A DNA stretch of 64,000 nt. It comes from Formosa sp030427735. Lineage in GTDB: Bacteria > Bacteroidota > Bacteroidia > Flavobacteriales > Flavobacteriaceae. This document shows, piece by piece, positions 24,717 through 32,836 of this stretch. The stretch's first letter is position 1; each line of letters begins with the position of its first letter. The notes under the pieces were generated by a model. The model had not been told where the DNA came from and did no database searches. It worked only from the letters and a program-made list of their open reading frames with translations. Location of the stretch: contig NZ_CP195158.1 in the NCBI RefSeq assembly GCF_051200825.1, forward strand, positions 1,922,001 through 1,986,000, in the 5' to 3' direction. The position numbers and the translations under genes are program-made.

Positions 24717-26129
24717 TTATTTCTTAATTGTAGAAGGACATATAAAATCGGTTAACGGAATGCCTGCTTCGCGTATCGCCTTCATACCACCGGCAACATC
24801 TATAAGATTGTGGTAGCCTCTACTCTTTAAAATGGATGCCGCAATTACCGATCTATACCCCCCAGCACAATGCACATAAAAAGGGTCCTCTTTCGGAATT
24901 TCGGACAAATAATCGTTAATAAATTCTAATGAAGCATTTTTAGCATTTTCGATATGCTCCGAAGCAAACTCGCTATCTTTTCTTACATCAAAAACCTGTA
25001 GATTACCGTCTTCTAATCGCGATTTAAACGTCTCGGCCGAAATAGATGAAATGGTATCGTAAGTCTTACCCGTATCTTTCCACGCTTCAAAACCACCTTC
25101 TAAATACCCTAAAGTATTATCGAAACCTACACGAGACAGACGTATTACGGCTTCTTCTTCCATACCTTTATCGGTTACCAGTAAAATAGGTTGTTTAACA
25201 TCTTTAATTAATGCCCCAACCCAAGGTGCAAATCCACCATCCAGACCAATAAAAATGGATCGTGGAATATGTCCCTGAATAAAATCGTTTTGATGTCTTA
25301 CATCTAAAACTAAAGCTTCAACACTATTCGCCAAACTTTCGAATGCTTCTGGGTTTAAGGCTTTGGTACCTTTTTCGATTACGGTATCTATATTGTCGTA
25401 TCCTTCCTTATTCATTTTTACATTTAACGGAAAATACTGTGGTGGTGGCGCTAAACCATCGGTAACTTCTTTAACAAATTCTGCTTTGGTCATATCGGCA
25501 CGCAAAGCGTAATTCATTTGCTTTTGGTTACCTAAAGTGTCTACGGTTTCTTTCATCATATTTTTACCACATGCCGAACCAGCACCATGTCCTGGATACA
25601 CAATAACATCGTCTGCTAATGGCATAATCTTTTCACGTAAACTATCGAATAAATATCCCGCTAAATCGTCTTGGGTAATATCGCCTTTTTGTGCTAAATC
25701 CGGACGGCCTACGTCGCCTAAAAACAGGGTGTCTCCACTAAAAATAGCATAATCTTTTCCTGTTTCATCTTTTAATAAAAATGTAGCACTTTCCATAGTA
25801 TGCCCTGGCGTGTGCAATACTTTTATGCGCACATTACCAAGTTTAAATTCTTGACCATCTGTAGCAATAACAGCATCGAAAGCAGGTTTAGCCGACGGCC
25901 CATAAATTATTGGAGCACCTGTTAACTCGGATAAAGTTACGTGCCCACTTACAAAATCTGCATGAAAATGGGTTTCGAAAATATATTTTATAGTTGCTCC
26001 ATCTTTTTCTGCTCTTTTTATGTAAGGCTCTACTTCTCGTAGCGGATCTATTATAGCAACTTCACCCGCGCTTTCTATATAATATGCACCCTGTGCTAAA
26101 CAGCCTGTATATATTTGATCTACTTTCAT
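24717..26129 (-). CDS. Persulfide dioxygenase-like MBL protein fused to two rhodanese domains
   Basis: A 470-residue cytoplasmic fusion. The N-terminal MBL domain (1-250) is of the ETHE1/Blh type that oxidises glutathione persulfide to sulfite: THFHADFVSGH (His54, His56, Asp58, His63), HTPGHTMES, FSGDTLFLGDVGRPDL and YPGHGAGSACGK. Two rhodanese domains follow (about 265-360 and 370-470). The first has no active-site Cys (TDKGMEEE), the second has Cys421 in FYVHCAGGYRS and should be the working sulfurtransferase. The gene has its own activator box overlapping the stop of tauE and a -7 box. It likely serves persulfide detoxification or thiosulfate/sulfite interconversion. Confidence 0.88.
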   Translation of the reverse strand: MKVDQIYTGCLAQGAYYIESAGEVAIIDPLREVEPYIKRAEKDGATIKYIFETHFHADFVSGHVTLSELTGAPIIYGPSAKPAFDAVIATDGQEFKLGNVRIKVLHTPGHTMESATFLLKDETGKDYAIFSGDTLFLGDVGRPDLAQKGDITQDDLAGYLFDSLREKIMPLADDVIVYPGHGAGSACGKNMMKETVDTLGNQKQMNYALRADMTKAEFVKEVTDGLAPPPQYFPLNVKMNKEGYDNIDTVIEKGTKALNPEAFESLANSVEALVLDVRHQNDFIQGHIPRSIFIGLDGGFAPWVGALIKDVKQPILLVTDKGMEEEAVIRLSRVGFDNTLGYLEGGFEAWKDTGKTYDTISSISAETFKSRLEDGNLQVFDVRKDSEFASEHIENAKNASLEFINDYLSEIPKEDPFYVHCAGGYRSVIAASILKSRGYHNLIDVAGGMKAIREAGIPLTDFICPSTIKK

Positions 26130-26150
26130 AATCTTTTATTTTATATGCTT

Positions 26151-26158
26151 CAAAATTA
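26151..26158 (-). promoter_or_regulatory. -7 box of the persulfide dioxygenase-rhodanese gene
   Basis: On the minus strand TAATTTTG, a perfect TAnnTTTG, 21 bp before the ATG at 26129 and exactly 22 bp after the GTAAC-N4-GTTAC box. Confidence 0.6.
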
Positions 26159-26180
26159 CTAATGTTTTTGGATTGATTGC

Positions 26181-26194
26181 GTAACTTGGGTTAC
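26181..26194 (-). promoter_or_regulatory. Crp/Fnr-type box before the persulfide dioxygenase gene
   Basis: GTAAC-TTGG-GTTAC, a 5-4-5 inverted repeat with the architecture of Crp/Fnr-family sites. It overlaps the stop codon of tauE. With the -7 box 22 bp downstream, its centre falls near -41.5, the position of class II activators. The predicted binder is the Crp/Fnr protein encoded at 27153-27785. Confidence 0.65.
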
Positions 26195-26991
26195 AATACC
26201 AGTTCTTTAATTAAAATATAAACCCCCATAACAAGTACAAACCAACCGAATCCTTTTTTAAGTTTTTCTCCTTCAATATTATTCGACAAATAACTTCCTA
26301 TTAATATTCCAACTACGGATAGCATAGTGAATATGCTTAGAAAAATCCAATCGATTTGCGTATGGCCAATGTCTCCTGCAAAACCAATTAAGGAATTAAC
26401 CGCAATGATGAACAACGAGGTACCTACGGCCTTTTTCATCGATAAATTTCCTAATATTATAAGTGCTGGAATAATTATAAATCCGCCCCCAGCACCAACT
26501 AATCCAGTGAAAAACCCAATAACAATGGCCTGATTAAAAATTAAAAGGTTGCTTAATTTTCTTTTATGATGTTCTTCATCAATGTCTTTTTTAGGTTTAA
26601 GCATGGTTAGCGAAGCCACAACCATCATTACCGCGAACAATACCATAATGGCTATGTCTTTAGTTATTATCAAATTACCTATTTGCAGTAAATTTTCGGG
26701 CATAGCAGGTATAATTAACTTTCTCGTTATGTATACCATACTAAAAGCAGGAATAGCAAAAATAGCGGCGATTTTTAAATCGACTAAGCCCTTTTGGAAA
26801 TTTTTATACGCTCCAAAACTAGCTGTAAAACCCACTATAAATAAAGAATAAGCTGTAGCCGTTATAGGATTAACATGTAATAAATACACTAATACGGGTA
26901 CTGTAAGTATAGACCCGCCGCCGCCTGTAAGTCCTAAAACCAAACCAATAATTAATGCACTTAAATATCCTACAACTTGCGTAATATCCAT
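26191..26991 (-). CDS. TauE/SafE family sulfite/anion exporter
   Basis: A 266-residue inner-membrane protein with about eight helices. It has the two internal repeats of the TauE/SafE family: LVLGLTGGGGSILTVPVLVYLLHVNP-like near the N-terminus and GFFTGLVGAGGGFIIIPALI in the second half, each with Gly-rich loops. Members export sulfite, sulfoacetate or other organosulfur anions. It stands between the persulfide dioxygenase gene and the Crp/Fnr gene, consistent with export of sulfite or thiosulfate made by the fusion enzyme. Confidence 0.88.
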   Translation of the reverse strand: MDITQVVGYLSALIIGLVLGLTGGGGSILTVPVLVYLLHVNPITATAYSLFIVGFTASFGAYKNFQKGLVDLKIAAIFAIPAFSMVYITRKLIIPAMPENLLQIGNLIITKDIAIMVLFAVMMVVASLTMLKPKKDIDEEHHKRKLSNLLIFNQAIVIGFFTGLVGAGGGFIIIPALIILGNLSMKKAVGTSLFIIAVNSLIGFAGDIGHTQIDWIFLSIFTMLSVVGILIGSYLSNNIEGEKLKKGFGWFVLVMGVYILIKELVL

Positions 26992-27006
26992 ACCTTAAAT
27001 TTCGGG

Positions 27007-27014
27007 CAAATGTA
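27007..27014 (-). promoter_or_regulatory. -7 box of the TauE/SafE gene
   Basis: On the minus strand TACATTTG, a perfect TAnnTTTG, 15 bp before the ATG at 26991 and exactly 22 bp after the GTAAC-N4-GTTAC box. Confidence 0.6.
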
Positions 27015-27036
27015 AAGATTACATACACTTTATAAG

Positions 27037-27050
27037 GTAACAATGGTTAC
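27037..27050 (-). promoter_or_regulatory. Crp/Fnr-type box before the TauE/SafE gene
   Basis: GTAAC-AATG-GTTAC, the same 5-4-5 palindrome as at 26181-26194. On the minus strand both read TGTAACC-N3-to-4-GTTAC. Spacing to the -7 box is 22 bp, identical to the other site. Confidence 0.65.
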
Positions 27051-27152
27051 AAATTACACCGATATTTTTTTTTAATATGCCTTGTAGTGCGCTTGGCTGC
27101 TATATACTAATGATAACCAACAGTTAAGGAGTTGAAAAAAAAACTAACTTTT

Positions 27153-27785
27153 CTACAATTTCATTAATTGAATTTGGTTTCGCTGTAATTTAATGGCACC
27201 TTCATTTTCTAGTTTTTTTAAGAGTCTTGAAATGACTACTCTGGAAGTATGCAAATCTTGAGCAATTTCGGAATGAGTAACATTTATAACATCGTTGTGG
27301 TTTACCATGGCTTTATCTTTTAAATACTTCAACAGCCGTTCGTCCATTTTTAAGAACGCAATAGTATCTATAGCTTCCAATAATTCCGATGTACGCTCAT
27401 GATAGCTTAGTAATATAAAGTTTTGCCAACTTTTATATTTTCCCAACCAAAGTTGCATGTGCTCTACAGGTACCATTATCAGTTTGGTATCGGTTTCGGC
27501 GATGGCACGTATTTCACTTTTTTTATTACCCAAGCAGCAGGTAAAACTCATGGTGCAGGTGTCGCCTTGCTCTATAAAATATAGCAACAATTCGTCTCCC
27601 TTAGCATCTTCTCTTAAAATTTTAATAGCACCGCTAAATAATAAAGGCATATATTTAATGGTTTCGCCAATATCCATAAGCAAAAAACCGGCAGGAATGT
27701 CTTTAAATACCCCTACTTGATTGATTTCTTTAAGTAAATCATCTTCAAATAAATAGCCATAGTGCTGCTTTAATGCTTCAATCAT
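27153..27785 (-). CDS. Crp/Fnr family regulator with three clustered cysteines
   Basis: A 210-residue regulator: N-terminal cyclic-nucleotide-binding-like jelly roll (about 20-125), long dimer helix (about 125-150) and C-terminal winged helix-turn-helix with HSEIAQDLHTSRVVISRLLKKLE at 171-193. The arginine/glutamate pair needed for cAMP binding is not evident. Cys77, Cys83 and Cys84 occur in TCTMSFTCCLGNKKSEI, where the ligand site of Crp would be, and could sense persulfide or redox state. FNR-type N-terminal Fe-S cysteines are absent. It precedes tauE by 161 bp; two matching 5-4-5 operators lie before tauE and the dioxygenase gene. Confidence 0.88.
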   Translation of the reverse strand: MIEALKQHYGYLFEDDLLKEINQVGVFKDIPAGFLLMDIGETIKYMPLLFSGAIKILREDAKGDELLLYFIEQGDTCTMSFTCCLGNKKSEIRAIAETDTKLIMVPVEHMQLWLGKYKSWQNFILLSYHERTSELLEAIDTIAFLKMDERLLKYLKDKAMVNHNDVINVTHSEIAQDLHTSRVVISRLLKKLENEGAIKLQRNQIQLMKL

Positions 27786-27867
27786 TATTTAAGAGTTTAA
27801 AGGTTTAAAGATACTTATATCTTGTCGAATTTGATTGGGATTTCTTATTGAACTCAAGAATTCTGAG

Positions 27868-27896
27868 TATATTTATAAGTGTATAATTAACATTTA
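27868..27896 (+). promoter_or_regulatory. Candidate AraR operator and -7-like box of the GH97 gene
   Basis: The operator TAAGTGT-N7-ACATTTA is at 27876-27896, one mismatch from a perfect palindrome. It directly follows TATATTTA (27868-27875), one base off TAnnTTTG, so a bound protein would cover the transcription start. The ATG is at 27906, 10 bp after the operator. Confidence 0.65.
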
Positions 27897-27905
27897 AAAA
27901 TACAA

Positions 27906-29834
27906 ATGAAGAAACTAACTTTTTTACTATTTGGTCTTTTTGTGCTTAATGCATGTAAAGAACCTCCAACTATTAACCACAATCTCACTAACGCTGAAAA
28001 CACCATAAGCGTACATGTAAACGTAAACGCTAACAATCAGCCATTTTATCAAGTATATTACAACAATACCATGGTTTTAGATTCTTCGGCTCTTGGTATT
28101 ATTAGAGAAGATGCTAATTTTTATGACAATTTAAAAATAACAGCTATATCAGAACCAAAATTAATTACAGACACCTATTCGCTTTTTCATGGCAAACAAA
28201 AGGACATTACCTATACTGCACAACAATACACAGTGCATTTAGAAAATGAAACTGGTGAACAACTTGAAATCGATTTTAATTTATCGGAAGATGGTGTTGC
28301 TTTTCAATATCACTTTCCAGAAACATCAACAGACATAAAACACATTACTGAGGAAAAAACCAGTTATAATTTTACAAAAAATTCTAGAGCTTGGTTACAG
28401 CCTATGTCTAAAGCAAAAACAGGATGGAGCAATACCAATCCATCATACGAAGAGCATTATAAAATGAATATTCCTGTTAGCGAGTCCTCGCCTATTGGTG
28501 AAGGCTGGGTATATCCTGCGCTTTTTAACAGCAACGCTATTTGGACCTTAATTTCTGAAACAGGATTAGATAACACCTATTGTGGTACCCGTTTAAAATA
28601 CAATCCACAAAGTGAAGCCCTGCAAGTAACCTTTCCGCAAAAAGAAGAAATTTTTCCTAACGGAGCCTTGAACCCGGAATCTAAACTTCCGTGGTCTACC
28701 CCATGGCGCATTATTACCATGGGAAATCTCAACACAATTACCGAAAGTACTTTAGGTACCGACCTTGCAAAACCAGCTATTAACACAGATACATCGTTTA
28801 TAAAAGGCGGATTGGCTTCTTGGAGTTGGGTGCTGTTAAAAGATGATTTTATCACTTACGAAACCACTAAAAGATTCATAGATTATTCGGCAAGTATGCA
28901 CTGGCCATACTGTTTAATTGATGTTGATTGGGATACTAAAATTGGTGATGAAAAAATTAAAGAGTTAGCAACTTATGCACAATCTAAAGATGTAAAACTA
29001 TTAGTATGGTACAATTCCTCTGGGAGTTGGAACACGACACCTTACACGCCAAAAAGTAAATTACTCACTAAAGACAGTAGAGCCCACGAGTTTAAAAAAT
29101 TAAACGATTTAGGAGTTGCTGGAGTTAAAATTGATTTTTTTGGAGGCGATGGCCAATCTATGATTGCTTATTACCATGATATTTTACAGGACGCTGCCAA
29201 GCATAATCTTTTAGTAAATTTTCACGGGTGTACCTTACCAAGAGGCTGGCAACGCACCTATCCTAATTTAATGACTATGGAAGCCATAATGGGCGAAGAA
29301 TTTGTAACGTTTGTTCAAGACAATGCCGATGCCCAGCCTAGCCATTGCGCCATGTTACCTTTTACCCGAAACGTATTCGACCCTATGGATTTTACGCCAA
29401 TGGTTTTAGATACGATTCCTAATATAAAACGTGTTACTACACCAGCTTTCGAGTTGGCTTTACCTGTATTATTCACTTCTGGTGTTCAGCATATTGCAGA
29501 AATTCCTGAAGGCATGAAAAAGCAACCAGAATTTGTAATTTCATATTTACAAGATATTCCGACCTTGTGGGATGCTTCTAAATTTGTTAGTGGTTATCCT
29601 GGTAAAGATGTGGTTATGGCAAGAAAGAAAGGTAAAAACTGGTTTGTTGTCGGTATTAACGGTGAGGCTGAAACCAAAACGCTAAACCTAGACCTTTCGT
29701 TTATTGAAGCTTCAAACGGACTATTGATTACAGATGGCCCTGATGGACTGGAACAACAACAAATTGACTTAAACACCAATAAAACTTTAAATATAACAGT
29801 AAAACCTTATGGTGGTTTCACTTTAAAATTTTAA
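27906..29834 (+). CDS. GH97 glycoside hydrolase, lipoprotein
   Basis: A 642-residue glycoside hydrolase family 97 enzyme. A lipoprotein signal ends at LNAC (Cys17), followed by KEP, so it is anchored to an outer membrane leaflet. The N-terminal beta-sandwich covers about 30-280 and the catalytic barrel about 290-560. Asp410 in GVKIDFFGGDG is the expected nucleophile of the retaining GH97 branch (alpha-galactosidases and beta-L-arabinopyranosidases), not the inverting alpha-glucosidase branch. Set in an arabinose regulon, beta-L-arabinopyranosidase or alpha-galactosidase activity on arabinan/arabinogalactan side chains is plausible. It carries the same operator as susC and araB. Confidence 0.88.
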   Translation: MKKLTFLLFGLFVLNACKEPPTINHNLTNAENTISVHVNVNANNQPFYQVYYNNTMVLDSSALGIIREDANFYDNLKITAISEPKLITDTYSLFHGKQKDITYTAQQYTVHLENETGEQLEIDFNLSEDGVAFQYHFPETSTDIKHITEEKTSYNFTKNSRAWLQPMSKAKTGWSNTNPSYEEHYKMNIPVSESSPIGEGWVYPALFNSNAIWTLISETGLDNTYCGTRLKYNPQSEALQVTFPQKEEIFPNGALNPESKLPWSTPWRIITMGNLNTITESTLGTDLAKPAINTDTSFIKGGLASWSWVLLKDDFITYETTKRFIDYSASMHWPYCLIDVDWDTKIGDEKIKELATYAQSKDVKLLVWYNSSGSWNTTPYTPKSKLLTKDSRAHEFKKLNDLGVAGVKIDFFGGDGQSMIAYYHDILQDAAKHNLLVNFHGCTLPRGWQRTYPNLMTMEAIMGEEFVTFVQDNADAQPSHCAMLPFTRNVFDPMDFTPMVLDTIPNIKRVTTPAFELALPVLFTSGVQHIAEIPEGMKKQPEFVISYLQDIPTLWDASKFVSGYPGKDVVMARKKGKNWFVVGINGEAETKTLNLDLSFIEASNGLLITDGPDGLEQQQIDLNTNKTLNITVKPYGGFTLKF

Positions 29835-29853
29835 GCAACAAAGTTTACATTAT

Positions 29854-29890
29854 AAAAAAAGTGACGCATGAATTATGCGTCACTTTTTTT
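29854..29890. terminator. Bidirectional terminator between GH97 gene and symporter gene
   Basis: A perfect 16-bp stem: A7-GTGACGCAT (29854-29869) with ATGCGTCAC-T7 (29875-29890), 5-nt loop. A-tract and T-tract on both sides make it work in both directions for the convergent GH97 (+) and SSS (-) transcripts. Confidence 0.9.
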
Positions 29891-29914
29891 GTAAAATATA
29901 GTATTTAAAATTGT

Positions 29915-31618
29915 TTACCAGAAATACCAATAAAACAATCCGGTAATGAATAAAATAATACAAGAATGAATAACATCCCATTTATTCCAAGAATCTCTAT
30001 CTGCGGCAAGCTCTTCTGGTGTTGCAGTACCAAAAACCAAACCTTTAATTTTAGCTGGGTCTGGCGCTTCGGTTAATAAACTAACCACTACTACAACAAT
30101 AATACAGAATAAGAACATCCATCCGCAGAAAAACAACCAGTTTAAATCGTAGAACAAGTATTTAAAGGTCGAATCGGCTACTTCGCCTGCATTAGTATAG
30201 TACACTTTAGCACCTAAACGCGTAAGCCCGATTATTAATCCGGAAATTAATCCCCACATACCTCCAAGCGCCGAAGTTCTTTTCCAAGTTACTCCTAATA
30301 AAAAGGCTGCGGCAATACCTGGTGCTAATACAGATTGTACATCTTGTAAGTACGTGTACAATACATCACCAACACTACGCATAATCGGAATCCATAAAAT
30401 ACCTAAAATTACAACCACTAAGGTTGCCATTTGTCCAATACGCACTAATTTGGTTTCAGGAGTATTGGGTTTAATTTTCTTATAAAAATCGATAGTAAAT
30501 AGCATGGCAGAAGAATTAAATAACGATGCCAACGAGCTCATTAAAGCTGCCAAAATACCACAAACTACAAGACCTTTAACACCTGCAGGCAATAATTTTG
30601 CCACTAAGGTAGGAAAAGCAGCATCGGCATTAGCTACGCCATTATCTAAGTACGGTAAAAAGCCTGCGCCACCATCGGCTAAGTATTTTTGATGAATAGC
30701 AAATGCAATCATTCCTGGTATTAAAAATAAAAATACAGGTAATAATTTTAAATAGGCTCCAAAAATAGTTCCGCGTCTCGCTTCTTTTAAATTTTTACCA
30801 GACAACACACGCTGCACGATATATTGATCTGTACACCAATACCAAAATCCGATAATAGAAGACCCGATTAACGCTCCTAACCAAGGAAAATCTGGATCGT
30901 TATTACTACGGATTAAGTTTATCATAGTATCGCCGTATTCATTAACTGGTACAGCACCAGCAATCTCAATCATTTTGCTCCATCCACCAAGCTCCTTCAA
31001 ACCTAAAACTACAATAATTAAAGATCCCAAAAGCAAAATAGGTGTTTGTAAAACTGAAGTATACAGCACCGATTTCATACCACCAAATATGGTGTATAAT
31101 GCTGTAATAACTACAAGACCTATAGCAGCAATCCAAAAGAAATCAATTCCCCAAAGTTCTTCAATACCGAATACTTGCTGAAATACTAAACCACCAGCAT
31201 AAACGGTTACTGCCACTTTAGTTAATACATAACTAATTAAAGAAATTACAGATAAAATGGTTCTGGATTGGGGATTATAGCGACGCTCTAAAAACTCGGG
31301 CATGGTATACACCATACTACGAGAATAAAACGGTACAAACACCCAACCTAAAATTAAAATCATCCAGCCTTGAATTTCCCAATGCGCCATGGCCATACCA
31401 CTAGAGGCACCAGCACCTGCCAGACCAATTAAGTGTTCAGACCCTATATTTGAAGCAAAAATAGAAGTACCAATGGCAATCCATGTGGCATCTTTTCCGC
31501 CTAAAAAATAATCTTCAGAATTTTGTTGTTTCTGTTTTACAACATAAACAATAACTCCAATTAAAAGAACAGCAAATACACCAATTACTACCCAATCTAA
31601 CGTTTGTAAAGCTTGCAT
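29915..31618 (-). CDS. Sodium:solute symporter (SSS), probably for L-arabinose
   Basis: A 567-residue sodium/solute symporter with about 14 membrane helices. The Na+-site region ASNIGSEHLIGLAGAGASSG near residues 55-75 and PEFLERRYNPQSRTILS near 110 are typical of the sugar-type SSS branch (SGLT-like). It is the distal gene of the minus-strand operon araB-araD-araA-epimerase, 12 bp after the epimerase gene, and is therefore the likely arabinose (or galactose-like sugar) uptake carrier of the inner membrane. The operon ends in the shared terminator. Confidence 0.9.
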   Translation of the reverse strand: MQALQTLDWVVIGVFAVLLIGVIVYVVKQKQQNSEDYFLGGKDATWIAIGTSIFASNIGSEHLIGLAGAGASSGMAMAHWEIQGWMILILGWVFVPFYSRSMVYTMPEFLERRYNPQSRTILSVISLISYVLTKVAVTVYAGGLVFQQVFGIEELWGIDFFWIAAIGLVVITALYTIFGGMKSVLYTSVLQTPILLLGSLIIVVLGLKELGGWSKMIEIAGAVPVNEYGDTMINLIRSNNDPDFPWLGALIGSSIIGFWYWCTDQYIVQRVLSGKNLKEARRGTIFGAYLKLLPVFLFLIPGMIAFAIHQKYLADGGAGFLPYLDNGVANADAAFPTLVAKLLPAGVKGLVVCGILAALMSSLASLFNSSAMLFTIDFYKKIKPNTPETKLVRIGQMATLVVVILGILWIPIMRSVGDVLYTYLQDVQSVLAPGIAAAFLLGVTWKRTSALGGMWGLISGLIIGLTRLGAKVYYTNAGEVADSTFKYLFYDLNWLFFCGWMFLFCIIVVVVVSLLTEAPDPAKIKGLVFGTATPEELAADRDSWNKWDVIHSCIILFITGLFYWYFW

Positions 31619-31629
31619 ATTATTGGTTT

Positions 31630-32817
31630 TTATTTAGTTGAAAATTTAAATGTAGTTTTTGTACTATACGTTTCACCAGGATTTAATACCGTAGTCGGAT
31701 AGTCCTTTTGATTTGGCGAATCTGGATAATGTTGCGTTTCTAAACACAAACCAGTTCGTTTAGCATAAGTACCACCTTGTTGCGACGGCAAAGTGCCATC
31801 TAAGAAATTACCTGTGTAAAACTGAATCCCTGGTTCGTCTGTAAATACTTCTAAAAATCGACCACTTGCTTCGTTATACACAGTGGCTGCCAATCTAAAC
31901 CCTTGGTCTTGATGGTTAAGCACCCAACAATGGTCGTAACCTGTTCCGTTTTTAATCTGAACGTCGTCGGCATCAATAGCCGCTCCAACTGCTTTAGGCG
32001 TAGTAAAATCGAAAGGTGTTCCTTTAACTTCGGCCAAAGGCCCTAACGGAATAGACGTTTCGTCTATAGGCACGTAACGATCGGCATCAATCATTACTTT
32101 ATCATCTAAAGTAGTTTTAGAAAAATCGCCTGATAAATTGAAGTACGAATGCTGCGTTAAATTTACAATGGTCGTTTTATCGGTTGTAGCCTCGTAGCTT
32201 ACCTCTAAAGCATTGTCTGGAGTTAAGGTATAAACTACAGTTGTATTTAAATTACCTGGATAACCTTCTTCCATATCTTTGCTTAAATAGCTTAGTTTTA
32301 AAGCTACGGTATCGCCGTTTTCAACAGGTTCTGCATTCCAAACTACTTTGTCGAAACCTGTATCTCCTCCATGTAAATGGTTTGGCGCATTGTTAGTTGC
32401 TAAAGTATATTCTGTACCGTTTAAAGTGAATTTACCATTAGCAATACGATTGCCGTAACGACCAATTAAGGCACCAAAAAATGTTGGGTTTGTTAAATAC
32501 GGCTCTAAATTATTATACCCTAAAACGACATCTTCAAATTTCCCTTCTTTGTTTGGTGCTTTCAACGTAGTGATGATACCTCCAAAAGTAATGATATCGA
32601 CTTCCATGCCATTGGCATTTTTAAGTTTGTATAGGTCTACTTGCTGGCCATCTGGTGTTGTTCCAAATGCCGATTTAGTAACTGATGCGTGTTCCATGGT
32701 TTTCTCTGCTTCTGTTTCTATTTTTTTAACTTCTTGCTTGGTATCTTTACAACTGGTGTAAAAAGAAACCACCGCTAAAAGTATAAAAAATTGAAAGCAA
32801 CGTTTCATAATTTTCAT
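31630..32817 (-). CDS. galM: Aldose 1-epimerase (mutarotase), lipoprotein
   Basis: A 395-residue galactose mutarotase-like enzyme that interconverts alpha and beta anomers of sugars. A lipoprotein signal with SFYTSC (Cys22-23 region) and the following KDTK place it in the envelope rather than the cytoplasm. Family motifs: GRYGNRIANGKF, NHLHGGDTGFDKVVW, the catalytic His in NLTQHSYFNLSG, TGYDHCWVL, and the catalytic Glu in GLCLETQHYPDSPN. Between araA (19-bp gap) and the symporter gene; it would present the anomer the symporter takes up. Confidence 0.9.
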   Translation of the reverse strand: MKIMKRCFQFFILLAVVSFYTSCKDTKQEVKKIETEAEKTMEHASVTKSAFGTTPDGQQVDLYKLKNANGMEVDIITFGGIITTLKAPNKEGKFEDVVLGYNNLEPYLTNPTFFGALIGRYGNRIANGKFTLNGTEYTLATNNAPNHLHGGDTGFDKVVWNAEPVENGDTVALKLSYLSKDMEEGYPGNLNTTVVYTLTPDNALEVSYEATTDKTTIVNLTQHSYFNLSGDFSKTTLDDKVMIDADRYVPIDETSIPLGPLAEVKGTPFDFTTPKAVGAAIDADDVQIKNGTGYDHCWVLNHQDQGFRLAATVYNEASGRFLEVFTDEPGIQFYTGNFLDGTLPSQQGGTYAKRTGLCLETQHYPDSPNQKDYPTTVLNPGETYSTKTTFKFSTK

Positions 32818-32836
32818 ATCTATTAGTTTGTTAGTA

